DNA of 64,000 nt from Begonia masoniana (GCA_022432975.1 CM039505.1:23877825-23941824), one strand, 5' to 3'; positions 24,694 to 36,700 are shown, counted from the stretch's first letter. Notes: generated from the sequence alone by a model not told the origin. Translations and numbers: made by a program.

Positions 24694-27225
24694 TGTAATA
24701 CCCGGCTTGTACAGAATATTAATAATATATTATGTGATGGCATTTTTGTAAATATGTCGAATCAAGTCCGTTTTGCGAAAAGAAAGCGTCATTAGAATCC
24801 TAACAATTAATTGGAATTTTAAGGAATTTACTAGAATTTTCGAAGTAATAACGCTTAATTCCTAGTAGTTAAGTTTCTCGTAATATAAAGGACGTTTTAG
24901 TAAAAATAGTAAACGAGGTCTGATTTGTAAACGGACAGTTTTAATAAATCTCAAATAATAAGTTGGACTTATTGGTGAAATAAGGATATTTGGTGGAATC
25001 GAATAGCTAGTTAATTAACGAAACAAGCGACGAAACGAATATAAAAACAATGCAAGGGCAAAACGGTAACCTGTCAAATCAATATTATAAAATAACAAAA
25101 TCCTTTCTTTCTCTTCACTTCTCCTCAGCCGCGAGAAAACCAGAGAGCTCTGGCGATTGTCTTCCCGCGGCGATTCCTCCAATCCGACCTCCGTTTTTCC
25201 TCCGTTCGTCTTCTGTTCTTCACATTTTCTCTTCCAATCGACGCTCTAGGTATGAATCTATAGTTTTAGAGCGTTAGTTTTTGATTTTTAGAAAGTTATA
25301 CATTTAGGTTTTCGTTTAGGGTTATCGTAAAAATCAAGATTTAGGGTTCGAATCGATAAGTCGTCATAGTTTATGAATGTATTGAACGTATTAAGCGTTA
25401 TTGGACGAATTAGATTAATTTGTGAAAAATGTTAAAATTGGAGAATTTTTGGGTTTTTAGGAAAACTCGTTAATTGTGATTTTGAACTATCGAGCACTAA
25501 TTGGTGGTTTAAATGCTTCGATTAGTTAAGTTAGAACTTTTAGGAATTTCTTTAGTTAAGGTTTTGTCAATTTGGACGTTTAGCAGCTTAAACTCGTTTT
25601 AACGCCGATGTTGTATTTTGCCTCAGACAAACAACGCTCGTGGACGGAGCTTGAACTGCTTTGGACACGAGGTAAGTTCTCGTGATTTTCTCTGGCCGAT
25701 TGGCCTACAACGTACGTCGAAGTCGTCTCGAGGAGTTTTGGTGACGCGGATGTTTAAATTGTTTTGGTCGGGTAGTTAGGATTAGTTCTGTATAGGTTAT
25801 GCTTTTAAATGCTTTATAGTTTTGATGGTACGAATCATGTATGTTTACTTTCTGTCGTATTGAACTATTCACGCATCACGTGTTTTAAAAGAACATAGAA
25901 AATGAATTTTCGCATGATGTTTTAAAGAAAATGGCGATGTGGCCTGCAGAGGGGCACGACCTATTGTGAAGACCGATTACGGGTTTGTCACAATACCACA
26001 TCTATTGCATACTCATACAGTTATACAGTTATAGGTCATACGAGATGGGGCTCAGGCACGGCTGTACGTGTTGTAAGTGTGTACCCCCCCCCCCCCCCGT
26101 CTAGCTGGAAAGAGTAGTCCGACCGCTGGATGTGCTCTCCGGTTAGGAGGCCGAGATCTTGGTGACACCCACAGAGTAAAGATAAAGAAAATGCTGCATG
26201 ATTTCTGAACTCATATGCATAGCATGCATTTACATTTACTAGAACTTGCTGAGATTTTTATCTCATAGGTGTCTGTATGGTGTAGGTGACTTCGACATAG
26301 GTGAGGATGAGATCCCTCCACCTAAGGAGTGATCCAGTTGACGGAGGATGGCTTGCGGTGGTGTGTTGCGTAGTCGATGCTTGACCTGACCCGTGGGGAA
26401 GTATGTATGTGTTTTGAGGGTATCGGGTAGTTTTGGGCTGATGGTAGATTAGAAAAAGTAATTGTATAGTTAGAACATTTTAGGATGTTTGATAACTGGT
26501 AGTTGATAGGTTTATGTTTACATGTTTTAAACGTTTCAAAACTTGATTTTATGAACTGCTTGGACATTTTAAAACAGGAGGAAAAGCATAGTTTTAAACG
26601 TATCCACGCAGTTCGTTTTTACGAATGTTGATGTGTGTTTAAGCTGTTTAGTTGGGTGATAATTTATGAAGTGTGATGTGCAGGGTTAGTGAAGGAAACG
26701 TAGAGTTTTGCTTTCTTGAACTTCGAATTCCAGAGAGCATTGTATGAAAAATAAAAGAGAAAGATGAAGAAGATTGTGGCGACTGGGCGCGGGAGGTGCG
26801 GGGCGACTGATCGCCCTCCTTGTCTTGATACAGCGACCGATCGCTGGCACAGAGGGGCGACTGATCGCCCCTGCTGTTTGGTGCATCAGCGATCGATCTC
26901 CAAAAATTATGGAGATCGATCGCCCCTCCTGTTGTTGCCCTCGGCGATCGATCTCTTGAAATATGGAGATCGATCGCCCCTAATGTTTTTTGGCAACCTT
27001 GATGTTTCTGCCCTCCCCTTTAGTTGAATTGTTTTAATTGTTTTTACTTTAATTATTTTTATTTTAAATTGTTTTAAGGTTAATAATGATTTTGTTTTAA
27101 ATGGTTTAAAACATAGACTTCAATTCCGATTTTTGGTTTAAATTCCGCCTAGAGTTTATTTAAAGTATAGGGATAAAAAAATAATAATATATACGGAAAT
27201 TGGGTACAGTACTAGGGATGTTACA
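24694..27225 (+). repeat. T2 3' LTR, 2532 bp
   Basis: Complete: TGTAATACCCGGC to GGATGTTACA. It shows the empty S1 target near 26110. The 45-nt segment is at 25627-25671 and the hairpin array at about 26772-26980. Confidence 0.93.
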
Positions 27226-27916
27226 GGTTGTGTCTAGTATACCCTTAAAATTGCACTATCTAAATCACAAAAACAAAAAAGTTATGGCCAAAATATCGAA
27301 GGTTGCTAGAGCTCGGTTTACTACTCTAGTCGAGAACAAAAACACCGATGTTGGAGAGGTGTAACTCTCTCGTCTAAAAGCAAAATGAAGCAAAATTTGT
27401 GGCAGTTTAAAGCCGTGGATGTGAGGGTGGTTGTGTGTAAAAATGAGAGGATGAATCGTTGGGATGGAAAAGATATGGATGAAATAGAGTTGCTGGTTGA
27501 GAAAGGTGATAAGCAGCACCTTCTCGGATTTAGCTTCTTCTTTGAAGAAGAGCACTCCAACAAGTTTAGATGACCTTGTGCACCCTTGCTAGGGGTATTC
27601 TGCCTTTAAGGAATGAGTAGAGGAAGGTACAAAAATAAGAGTTTCCACAAGGCTCACAAGTGGAAGACAATGCACTCAAACGCTCAACGAATGTTACTCA
27701 CCGTGAGGAAGGAGGACTTGAGGCCGAGAGCTTCAAGGTTTTTTGGCAGCCAAAGGCATTCAATTTTCATATTACCAATCCTCCATGCCCTTGATGCTTG
27801 GCTTTAGTTCCCGTTGGCCTCCAACATCATCACCTAAAAAATGAGCAAATGTATTAGAGGGAGGTTTGACTAAGGACTTGGTTTGTGATCGGATGATGCC
27901 ATCCTGTGGCACATCA
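27226..27916 (-). repeat. Element B 3' LTR, right fragment
   Basis: Matches 43965-44160 and 45192-45294 and ends GGCACATCA. On the minus strand its last ~150 bp in plus order continue the internal reading frame (DGIIRSQTKS). Confidence 0.75.
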
Positions 27917-28677
27917 TCCTCCCCGGATGATCGAGGATTTGACCTCAAATCCAATTAGTGGACTTTCTTGCCCTCTTCCTCTTTCCGAAACACCATAGGA
28001 CTTGATTATAAGTGAAGGTTGGCACTCCATATGCTTTCGGCCATTCAAGCACCCTCATATCAACATCGATCCTTGGACCCAAAAATGTTGTCACCACCCA
28101 AGGACTTATGAATTCTTGACAAATTAAAGAAGACAAAGGATTCTCATTCGGAGGAGGCTTTCCCCGCTCCTCCCTAGGTAAGAAAAAGGTGAACCTTTCC
28201 TTTTCTTCTTTCGGGCACATAACAACTTCATCATGCAAACTGACATTTCCATTAGTCATCTCAAGTTATGTATCCTCGGGTTGTATAGATTCTTCCCCCT
28301 CAACATTTTTGTCTTGATGGTTTGAAGGGTCTAGAGAACATGGCATTCCCATAAATGAGGGCTTCTCTTGACCATAAGTTCTCACCCGATTATCAACATT
28401 TTGTTCACAAACATCCAGATAAGTTTTCTCTTTTTCTACTCTAGCATGAGTAGACTCCTTAAGTGACTTGGATAACCTTTCAACACCACAACAAAAATAA
28501 AAAATAAAAGCATCAAGTTTGTTCCATTCTTCTAGAGAAATTGATGCAGAATCTCCACCATAAAAATGGCTCGGTTGATCATCATAGTCATAACGGTTAT
28601 GATAAAATTTTTCTCATCATCTTGGCCAACAAAAAAAATACCACAAAAACAGAGCAAAATAAACAAGGAAAGAATAG
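27917..28677 (-). pseudogene. Element B internal ORF of unknown function (broken)
   Basis: Not recognised. The minus strand is readable from about 28620 (KFYHNRYDYDDQPSHFYGG) to the LTR (DLRSNPRSSGEDDVPQD), with one TAA near 28263 and a frame change near 27990. The start looks like a gag N-terminal region and the end like the C-terminal pol tail of the A/C family. The middle (DVDMRVLEWPKAYG, PTFTYNQV) resembles neither gag, RT nor integrase. A second copy at 45295-45729 has CAA where this copy has the TAA. The primer site and polypurine tract on either side show it is the whole internal region of a non-autonomous element. Confidence 0.55.
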
Positions 28678-28690
28678 AGCTCTGATACCA
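28678..28690 (-). other. Element B primer-binding site
   Basis: The minus strand reads TGGTATCAGAGCT. Its LTR partner is now 15 kb away at 43819 because C inserted between them. Confidence 0.8.
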
Positions 28691-28694
28691 AATG

Positions 28695-29921
28695 TGACAC
28701 GCCAAAGGCCTGCAAAAGCCACGTTCCAACCCACAGAATAGATTAGTACTCTCGGTGCTTGGCCAAGCCGAGGTTACCTTAAAATAGGGACAAAGTTCTA
28801 TAGACAAATGAAGTTCAAATCACTTGAAGTTTTAGGTGCAGCTTATCTTATGAGTGAAATGAAACACTTTAAGTTTTCAGATCAAAATAAGTTGTGGAAG
28901 TGAAATTATGCAAGGAAACCCGAGGTTGGCCGATGAGTAATATTTTGAGGCTCTCGGCTTGCATTTCTTTCCAATGAAAGAAAAGGCAACCTTTGGAAAA
29001 TGGTTGGCCCCCTTCTTCTGGTTTCCCACTATTGAAAGACTGGAGAGAATGATGAAAAATAACAACCTTTAAGCAACCTTGAGCTTGAATATAATAGAGG
29101 CGCAACTCCTCTCGGGTGAAGCACATCAAGGCTTACCTTTTGGCTTTTAAAACCTTCTTGGTTTTCGTTAAGCAAACAGTAGCTATTTCATTCATCAACA
29201 ACCTTTTATAAACACCAATAACCATGCTTATATAGATCTAAGGATGTCTGGAGAGTTTGGTTGAAAAAGAGGCTCCAAAAGAGCTGTTGTGTTTAGCCAT
29301 GGCTCGGTCAAAGATGGCAGCACATTTTTTGCTTGGATGGCCGAGATGCTTGTCACAAAATTTGATCCAAATGCTAGCTTTTGCCATGTCATCCATCCAG
29401 GTGATCTTCAGCTTGGCAACTTTCAACAAGTATCTTAAAAGTGCAACAACGGGTTCGGCCAAAATGGTCCCCACCATTTTGGCGTGCAATTGGTCGAGCT
29501 CCTTTAGGCGTGGTTTCCTTCTCATGCATGCATGGACTTACATTTTATGTTCAACTAATCCAAGCTACCATCTAACCTAACATACATCTAATCCTAATGC
29601 CTAATGATGCATGCAATTAATAAAATTACATAAGGTTAAAGTTTGCCAACAAAATAAAAAGAAAACATAAAAACTAAAGTATTTGGTTACAAAATGCTTT
29701 TAGAGAAGACAAATTCCCTCTTCTTGATCTTCAACCTCGATTTCTAAGTGAGCACATGCAAAGGTTGCTCTATGTCTTTTGTACTAAGCTTCCAATCCAA
29801 GTCTTCAAAAATATCATCAAAATTATCATCACCTGCAAAAGAATTAAACTTGTTAGTAAATAGGTTTGATAAAGCTTGAGCCTTTGTTTGGGATCGAGTA
29901 ATGGCCTTCTGAGGCATATCA
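28695..29921 (-). repeat. Element C 3' LTR, 1227 bp
   Basis: Matches 42594-43815 along its whole length. In coding sense pol continues into it (KAITRSQTKAQALSNLF) and stops near 29744. Confidence 0.88.
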
Positions 29922-30370
29922 TCCTCCCTAAGTGATTGAGGATTTGACCTCAAATCCTTTAATTCAGCCTTCTTGATGTCTTCCTCATCGCCTATATAGG
30001 GTGATAGATCCTGGACATTAAAAGTGGCCGATACTCCATAATTGCCCGAGAACTCTAACTTATAAGCATTGTTGTTGATTCTTTCTAACACCTTAAATGG
30101 CCCATCGGCTCTCGGTAATAGCTTGGATCTCCTTTTGGCTAGAAACCTTTCCTAACGTAAATGTAACCAAACTAAATCACCTTCATTAAATATAACCTCC
30201 TTACGATCTTTGTTCGCTTATCTGGCGTAGCCTTCATTTTTCTTCTCGATGGCCTTACGCACTGTTTCATGCAGTTTCTTAATTTGTGCCGCTTTGCTGG
30301 CTCCTATTGGGTTCACTAAATCGTTAATAGGTGACATGTCAAGGGGTCCAGCAACCTGAAAACCCACAAA
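29922..30370 (-). pseudogene. Element C integrase C-terminal part
   Basis: The minus strand gives VGFQVAGPLDMSPINDLVNP, then LERINNNAYKLEFSGNYG, NVQDLSPYIGDEED and DLRSNPQSLREDDMP, which runs through the polypurine tract (29922-29929, minus AGGGAGGA) into the LTR. The upstream catalytic core is absent; similarity stops near 30370. Confidence 0.85.
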
Positions 30371-31165
30371 TGTGAAAACTTTATTTAATTTCCTTACTTA
30401 TTATATTTTCTCTTTTGTAGGTGATGTTCTGTTGAGGAATGGCGCATGGAAGCATGGCTTGAAGGATATGGATTGCACTTGGATGCCTAGCTATGTGGAT
30501 GTTACAAAGAATGCCCTCTTGAAAAGCTCATAACATAATGAAGAAAACCCTCGAGCACCAGCTGGACTAGCAGAAGCTGGAATTTGTCTTCCAAGGGACA
30601 AATCTATGTAATTTTATTTTTTTCGTTATTTTTTTATGGCAAACTCTTAGCCATTAGCTTTTCATCCATGCATCAGTTTTGTTATTTAGACTTAGTCACA
30701 TATTGGTGGCATGATTTAGGGTTCACTACTTGGCCCACTACTTAGCCATATTATGGAGGTTCATCTAGGCCCACTACTTGGCCCACATTTGGAGCCACTA
30801 CTTAGCCTATATTTGGAGGTACACTTTGCCCACATTTGGAAGCTTAGCCTGGCTCATGCTTGGACACATCACTCGGCCCACATGTTGGAGGCAATACCAT
30901 CACCACTCGGCCCATAGAGAACTAACCCAAAGAAAGCCCAAGTTTGAAGCTTCAACTTTGCAAGGACATCAAGTAGTGGCCTCATGGATTGATGACATGA
31001 CGCAGCATGTAACGCCCGACATTTCGGCCAGGTGATTTTCTGACCATTCTCATTGTTACCCTTTATTTAACCTTTATGATTAAATTTAATGTTGAGGCAA
31101 ATTCATTACAAGTTGAGTAAAACTAGGTTGAGTGGCAATTTTGTAATAAAGACTGAAGGATTAGG

Positions 31166-31174
31166 TATAAATAG
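31166..31174 (+). promoter_or_regulatory. S3 LTR TATA box
   Basis: TATAAATAG, 159 bp into the LTR, followed by AAACCTCACTGCAGCCGACA, a stretch also found after the TATA box in T1 and S4. Confidence 0.55.
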
Positions 31175-31309
31175 AAAATGGAAACCTTAAATCTCATTTA
31201 AACCTCACTGCAGCCGACATTTCCTCTCGGCGACTCCCTTCTTCTCTGGAACTTTCTTCCTCCCCAGCAACTGGTTTTTCAGCCTCTACTCCGGTAACCC
31301 GCATTCTAG

Positions 31310-32284
31310 GTAAGATTTTGACAATGTAGATGCCGGGTAGTCATTTAGAACTCTGTTTTCAGTTGAACTTGTACTTTCGAGTTCTTCAATGGCTAAGTCA
31401 GTTGGTTATCGTTCCTTATCTTCATTTGGTAATGCCACCTTTAAATCGATTCTGGACCTTTTATATAACCGACCCCGTTTAATCGATAGCTATATCTAGC
31501 TGTTTCGGTTTTGGATTTCAGACTGCACAGAGAACCTTAGCTGCTAGATTCTAGGATGACTTTCGATTAGAACTTTTAGGACTTGATTTTAACTACTATA
31601 ATGTGGAATGTTTTAGGTGAAGAAGTTGAAGAGAAAGTGATTCAAGTTGCTAAGGATCCAGGTAAGTGAATGTACTAAGTTTCCGGCCAATAGGGCCCTA
31701 CATCAAAGGACTATGTTAGATTTAGTGAACGTTGTCTTCTATATGTTTGATGAAATGTCGATGGATATGGTTATGTTATTCTGATGTTCTCCCCTGTCTT
31801 AGTTCGATGATTAAGTGCATTTATGTTATGCATCATGTTTTACTTCTCAAGCATATGAAAATGTTTTGAAATATGTTTTCTCATGAATAAAATAAGAAGA
31901 TAAAACTTATGCAACGTGGTTAAGTGAGGGTTGGGGGTGGTTCGGCGTATGTCACAGTCCGCAGTAGGACATATGAATACGACCCGCAGTAGGGACCAAG
32001 ATCAAACTCACTGTCGAACCCCCTTTACCGGCACAAATCCTCCCTTAAACCACATAATGTAATGAAGAATATGAATGATGAAAGGAATGATGAATATGAG
32101 CATGTCTACGAATGATGATTATGAACAATGAATACGAGATACGATTATGAATGATGATTAAGAACAAGTACGTGAAAAGAAAAGACTTATGAGCATGTTT
32201 TTCTCCAAGTTATGCATTCATGAACTCATAATAGTTTGCATTCCTTACTAAGCCTTAGGCTTACAGTTACACCTTACGATGTAG
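31310..32284 (+). other. Candidate two-intron leader segment with 45-nt exon (S3)
   Basis: Intron 1 candidate 31310-31616 (CATTCTAG/GTAAGA to GGAATGTTTTAG), exon candidate 31617-31661 (45 nt), intron 2 candidate 31662-32284 (CCAG/GTAAGT to CTTACTAAG, then ACGATGTAG). Counterparts of the exon: 398-442, 7273-7317, 13283-13327, 15658-15704, 19788-19832, 25627-25671, 35590-35634, 47919-47965, 54315-54360, 58468-58514, all 45-47 nt. Splicing is an inference from position and sequence. Confidence 0.5.
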
Positions 32285-32619
32285 GTGAAGAAATATCAGG
32301 TGAGGAATACAAAGTTGAGGATGAAGTTTAAGCTGGTTGCTGGAAGGTGCTCAGGGTGGAAAGTCTGTGGCTGGATGGCGATTATGACCCTCTGGTTTTA
32401 CTCTTAAGGTTTTAATGATAACTATGAACATAAAAGTTTAAGTAGGATGATGTTACTTATGATTATGGAGCTTGAACTTGTCTAGCTTGAATACTGATTA
32501 TGAGTATATTATAAGAATATAGAATGAGTGATTTTAACTAAGTCTTCCGCTGTATGAGTTTTAATGAATCTGTGGTTTATTCTGTTGGTGTCCCGGTATT
32601 AAGTTTGAAGTTATGATGT

Positions 32620-33320
32620 TTGTGCTGCCGGTAGACGAAATGTATTTGTCTATCGGAAGGTGTGAGTGTTATTATGGAGTTTAGAAATCGGTAGATGAAG
32701 TTTGCTTGTCTACCGGAAGAAGAAGATGTTAGGTTAATGTTTAGTAGTCGGTAGATGAAAGTACTTGTCTATCGGCAGGAGATGTGTTATTTTGAAGTGT
32801 AGAAATCGACAGGAGGATTGTGATGGGAGTCGGGTAAGTCTGTCTTCCGGAGGACGTCATCGGAAGAGGAAAAGTATTTGTCTTCCGGCTGACGTCATCA
32901 GCAGACGATATGCCTAGAGATCGGCATGTGTAGTAGGTCAAGATACCGGAAGATGGAAATGTCATTCCGCCTTACCAGAAGATGTAGTGCCACGTCATCG
33001 GCAGATGATGTGAGTTAATCTACCAGAAGATGTAGTGCCACGTCATCGGCAGATGATGTGAGTTAATCTATCGGAAGATGTAGTATAAATGCCATCGGCA
33101 GATGTTGTGTGTTGCCATCGGCAGATGGAGTGCCTTGTCATCGGTAGATAAGTCAGTCTTTTGTCGTTGTAATTGAGTGATGATTTAATTGGTCACGCGT
33201 GATGCACGTGACCGCCGGCAGATGCAAATATGTGTGCCTGCCGATAGATGTCTAATGAATCATGTGAGATGCACGTGCAGGCCGGTAGAACAACTGGATG
33301 TTTGTCGTTTAGCGACCGGC
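32620..33320. repeat. Array of CATCGGCAGATG-type motifs in S3
   Basis: Repeated ACCGGAAGATG, ATCGGCAGATGATG and CATCGGTAGAT units, including a 51-bp unit repeated twice near 32960-33070. Equivalent arrays lie in T1, S1 and S4. Confidence 0.8.
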
Positions 33321-34036
33321 AGGAGTGAAAGCTAAATGTGGTTGTTCAGCGAACTTAAGTTAAGTTAGAATGAGATTTGATATATATATAAAAAAAAAAT
33401 ATATACACCGATTACAGAGGTATAAAAGTACGGATAAGTTTAAAGGAAAGTCATGACACGTGACGATCCTCCTCGGGTCGTTACACAGCACCTTCTCTTG
33501 GATCATTTTGGGGTGGCATTTTCCTCCATTATTGGATTGCTCACTCATGGATGCATCTCATCCATCCATCCTCTTTTCATCCCATGACCCTCCTTCATTC
33601 CCTCTTATAGAAACCCTAGCATCCACCTTAGGTCTATATAATGCATGCATATTGTAATGACTTCAACTTTTTGCCAATTTGAATATTGAAGTATCTTTGT
33701 TTGAACTTGGAGAGATTTCATTGTTCATCCACGGTTTTCTAACCGTGTAGAGGAAAAGCCCTCTATTGCTAAACAAGCTTGAAGGTGTTTGGTTTAGTTC
33801 TTATCTCTTCTTCTTCCTCTCTCTTAGAAGAGTCCGTAGGTTAAAGAAGGTGAAACCTTCCCCAAAAGTAATTGCATTTCTATAGGAATGCATGCATCCA
33901 AGAGCATAACATAAGATAACTCTTTGGGTCCGCCTACGGGTTCCATTCCATTCTCATTTCTTCCATGCATTTTCATTCCCATTTTTAAGGTTTTGTTCAC
34001 CACTTCTCTCTTCCGTTTTAGCACCATGTCAGCAAA

Positions 34037-34428
34037 CACTTTGTCTTGTGTGAATGAGCACTTGCTTAAGTTATCGAATAACTTGGCTTTCATAAGTGTT
34101 TGAAAAAGAATACTAAGGTGGTTAAGATGCTGTGAAAGGTCTAAATTGTACACCAATATGTCATCGAAGTAGACGACAATGAATTTTCCTCAGAACTCTT
34201 TAAGTACGTGGTGCATTAAACACATGAATGTACTAGGGGCATTTGATAGCCCAAATGGCATGACCATCCATTCAAACAACCCATACTTGGTCTTGAAGGT
34301 TGTATGTCACTCGTCACCTTCTTTCATTCTTATTTGGTGATAACCACTTTTGAAGTCCACTTTTGAGAAAACTGATGCTCCACTGAGCTCATCCAACATG
34401 TCCTCGAGCCTAGGAATGAGAAATCTAT
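34037..34428 (-). pseudogene. Element C RT middle fragment
   Basis: The minus strand gives [17 protein letters not shown], then [19 protein letters not shown], the active-site YFDDILVY, and KCSFTQDKVF, after which similarity stops. Both catalytic Asp are present. It joins, across T3, to the RT N-terminus at 40217-40605. Confidence 0.88.
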
Positions 34429-36443
34429 TGTAACGACCCCGTTACACTATTCCTAATCTCCCGTATAAAATTTTCTTTTTCTTAAGCTTCTAAATCAATT
34501 AAAAAAAACATCCTCGAAAACCTTTAAACATACGTTCGCGTAACTCTGCCCAAAACCGACTCTAAACACGATTAAAATGAAGTACATTTTCATGAAAACG
34601 AACTGCATGGTTCCGTTTAAAAGTACGACATATCCTCCTGTTTACAAAATTACCAAGCAGTTCATAGAAATCCAATTAAAACCTTAACAAACGTTTTATA
34701 AACAAACCTATCAACTAAACAGAACCAAACACTCTAAAAAGTATCAGCTATACAATTAAACTAAAACATTCCCATAACGTTAAATTAATGTTTAACCAAA
34801 ACCTTTGAAACATCAACATAAAAATCTAACACCTAACCAGATCCAAGCATCTTATTATGTTCTAATTTTTACATTTCATAAACTCCATCAAATTCCCCAA
34901 ATTACTTACACACTTCCCCATGGGTCAAAACGCACCGACTGCCCAGCACACTCCCACGAGCCATCTTTCTTCAACTGATCATGCCTCGGGTGGAGGGATC
35001 TCATCCTCACCTGTGTAGAGGTCACCTACACCATAAAAGTAAGTCGTGAGCTTAAGGCTCAGTAAGTCTACGTGAATGCAATGCATGTTATGCGTGCCGT
35101 TCGTAAAAACATGCTTCCTACCTTTTCGCTATTCATTTCATTACATTTCATTACATATACGTCACCGTGGCCTCACTCTCGCTAGATAGGAGCGGCACAT
35201 CCCACGATTGGATAGCCCCTCGTATCTAACCGGGGGGAAAACATGCTCCCCAAGCAGCCATGTCTGAACCACCGCCACCTCCTTGACCAGATTACATTCA
35301 TTCATATCATTTCATTAACCTTTTCCTTTTCATGAAAACATGCGTAGCAATTCCTTTTTCGTGCTTTTCAGAAACATGATGCGTGAACATGAGCAATACT
35401 ATGAACATAATTAAAAACATAAACATATAAACCATCATACGTACCATCAAGACACTCAAGCATAACCTACAAAAGAACTAATCCTAACTACCCGACCAAA
35501 GCATTTAAACAAACAATTCTCCAATTTCCTCGAACAACAAAATATCATATGGTGTAGGCCAATCGGCCAAACAAGTCGCGGAGACTTACCTGTCGTCCGT
35601 AGCACGCTGAGCTCCGTCTACGAGCGTTGTTTGTCTGAGGCAAAACACAACATTGACGTCAAAACTAATTTAAGCTTCTAAACGTCCAAATTAACAAAAC
35701 CTTAACTAAAGCAATTTCCTAACGCTTTAATCCAACTAAAACCTAACTAAACGGCCGCTAATTTGGGTTCGGTAAAAACCGACCCGAAACTTAAAACGTG
35801 CGTAACTTTCACGCCGGTTATCGGAATCAAACGATTCTAGCGGCCACGTACTCCTCTAATAACCTATTTCAATCTGCCAAAATGAATTGAAAAACAAACA
35901 ACTCTAGCTAGGTCAAAAATCCAAAAACCCGAATCTGCCCTAAGCCGGGAATTTCACCATTTTCGGTTTTCCATTAATTCTCGTCAATTTCTTCACCAAT
36001 CAACCTCCTATACGCTCAATTAGCATAACCAATTGTAAAAATCGAGGTTTCACCCAAGAAACCCGAAATGCCCAATTCGGGCATCCACTGTTTTCGCTCA
36101 ATTTGAGCACTTAAACGCACGGCAACCATAGCCGGCGTTATGCTTGGCCATTTGACGCTAAGAACGGCCAAAAGTGGCCGGTGGTCGGAGCCCAATCAAG
36201 CTCGTCACCGTCGGCCATGACAAAACCGAAACAGGGGGAAAAGAAAATAGAGCTTACTTGGTCGGTTCGCGCGCGGGGACGGGCCGGAGTCTCTCGTCGC
36301 CGTCGTCTGGCTGGAGAACGGCAAGAATCGCCGGCGCTTCGTCGATCGTCGCCCGAGCTTTGTCGCTGTTCCCCCTGTTCTTCGTCGTTCGCGGGGAGCT
36401 CGAACACAAACAACAATTTTTGTTGTTTGTGTTTAATTAAATA

Positions 36444-36488
<45 letters not shown>

Positions 36489-36700
36489 CCTAATATTAAT
36501 TCATCCTCATGTAAAAGCTACGTACGTCATAGAAATTTCCCGAAACTTCCTTAAAATCTTTATTAATAATTAGGATTCTAATGACGCTTTCTTTTGGTAA
36601 AAACGGGTTTAATTTGACATATTTACGAAAATGCCACTACAATATATTAAATATTAATATAATGTATTAAATCCAAAATCCGTACAAGCCGGGTATTACA
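34429..36700 (-). repeat. T3 3' LTR, 2272 bp
   Basis: In coding sense TGTAATACCCGGCTTGTAC to GGGGTCGTTACA. The 45-nt segment at 35590-35634 is preceded in coding sense by CCTCAG and followed by GTAAGT. It is close to the T2 LTR at its start and to S2 in the microsatellite and GC-rich part. Confidence 0.92.
36403..36489. repeat. 13-bp stem hairpin plus AAT repeat in T3 LTR
   Basis: AACACAAACAACA, five bases, then its exact complement (36403-36433), followed by (AAT)n. It is the same arrangement as S2 with a somewhat different stem sequence. Confidence 0.85.

Larger units (their letters stand above)
12414..27225 (+). mobile_element. T2: Tekay/Del-like retrotransposon inserted in element B's LTR
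   Basis: Plus-strand element with LTR 12414-17469 (holding solo LTR S1), primer site, gag, protease (after solo LTR S2), RT, RNase H, integrase with chromodomain, polypurine tract and LTR 24694-27225. The left end lacks the first 34 bp of the LTR and adjoining target DNA, so no target duplication survives. Both LTRs are otherwise collinear and very similar. Confidence 0.93.
31008..33485 (+). mobile_element. S3: solo LTR, 2478 bp, target duplication CAGCA
   Basis: TGTAACGCCCGACA to GGGTCGTTACA, with CAGCA at 31003-31007 and 33486-33490. It is the clearest example of the shared leader layout in plus orientation: TATAAATAG at 31166; donor TAG/GTAAGA at 31310; 45-nt segment 31617-31661; donor GTAAGT at 31662; GATGTAG ending at 32284; CATC/GATG-type motif array 32620-33320. 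Confidence 0.95.
30371..34036. other. Unassigned block replacing part of element C pol, with solo LTR S3 inside
   Basis: Without S3 it is about 1.2 kb (30371-31007 and 33491-34036). It has no recognisable protein. 30720-30890 holds loose repeats of CACTACTTGGCCCAC; 33600-33660 has a TATA-like CTATATAATGCATGC. It joins element C integrase on the left to RT on the right, so C DNA was lost with its arrival. Its ends show no clear inverted repeat. Possibly a fragment of another LTR element. Confidence 0.5.

Noticed and set aside
28678..28690. tRNA genes at the TGGTATCAGAGC sites
   Set aside because: These are 11-13-nt primer-binding sites only; no cloverleaf surrounds them.
36138..36444. Overlapping ORFs of 87-92 codons in T3 LTR
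   Set aside because: Same GC-rich LTR region as in S2, open in three frames by composition.
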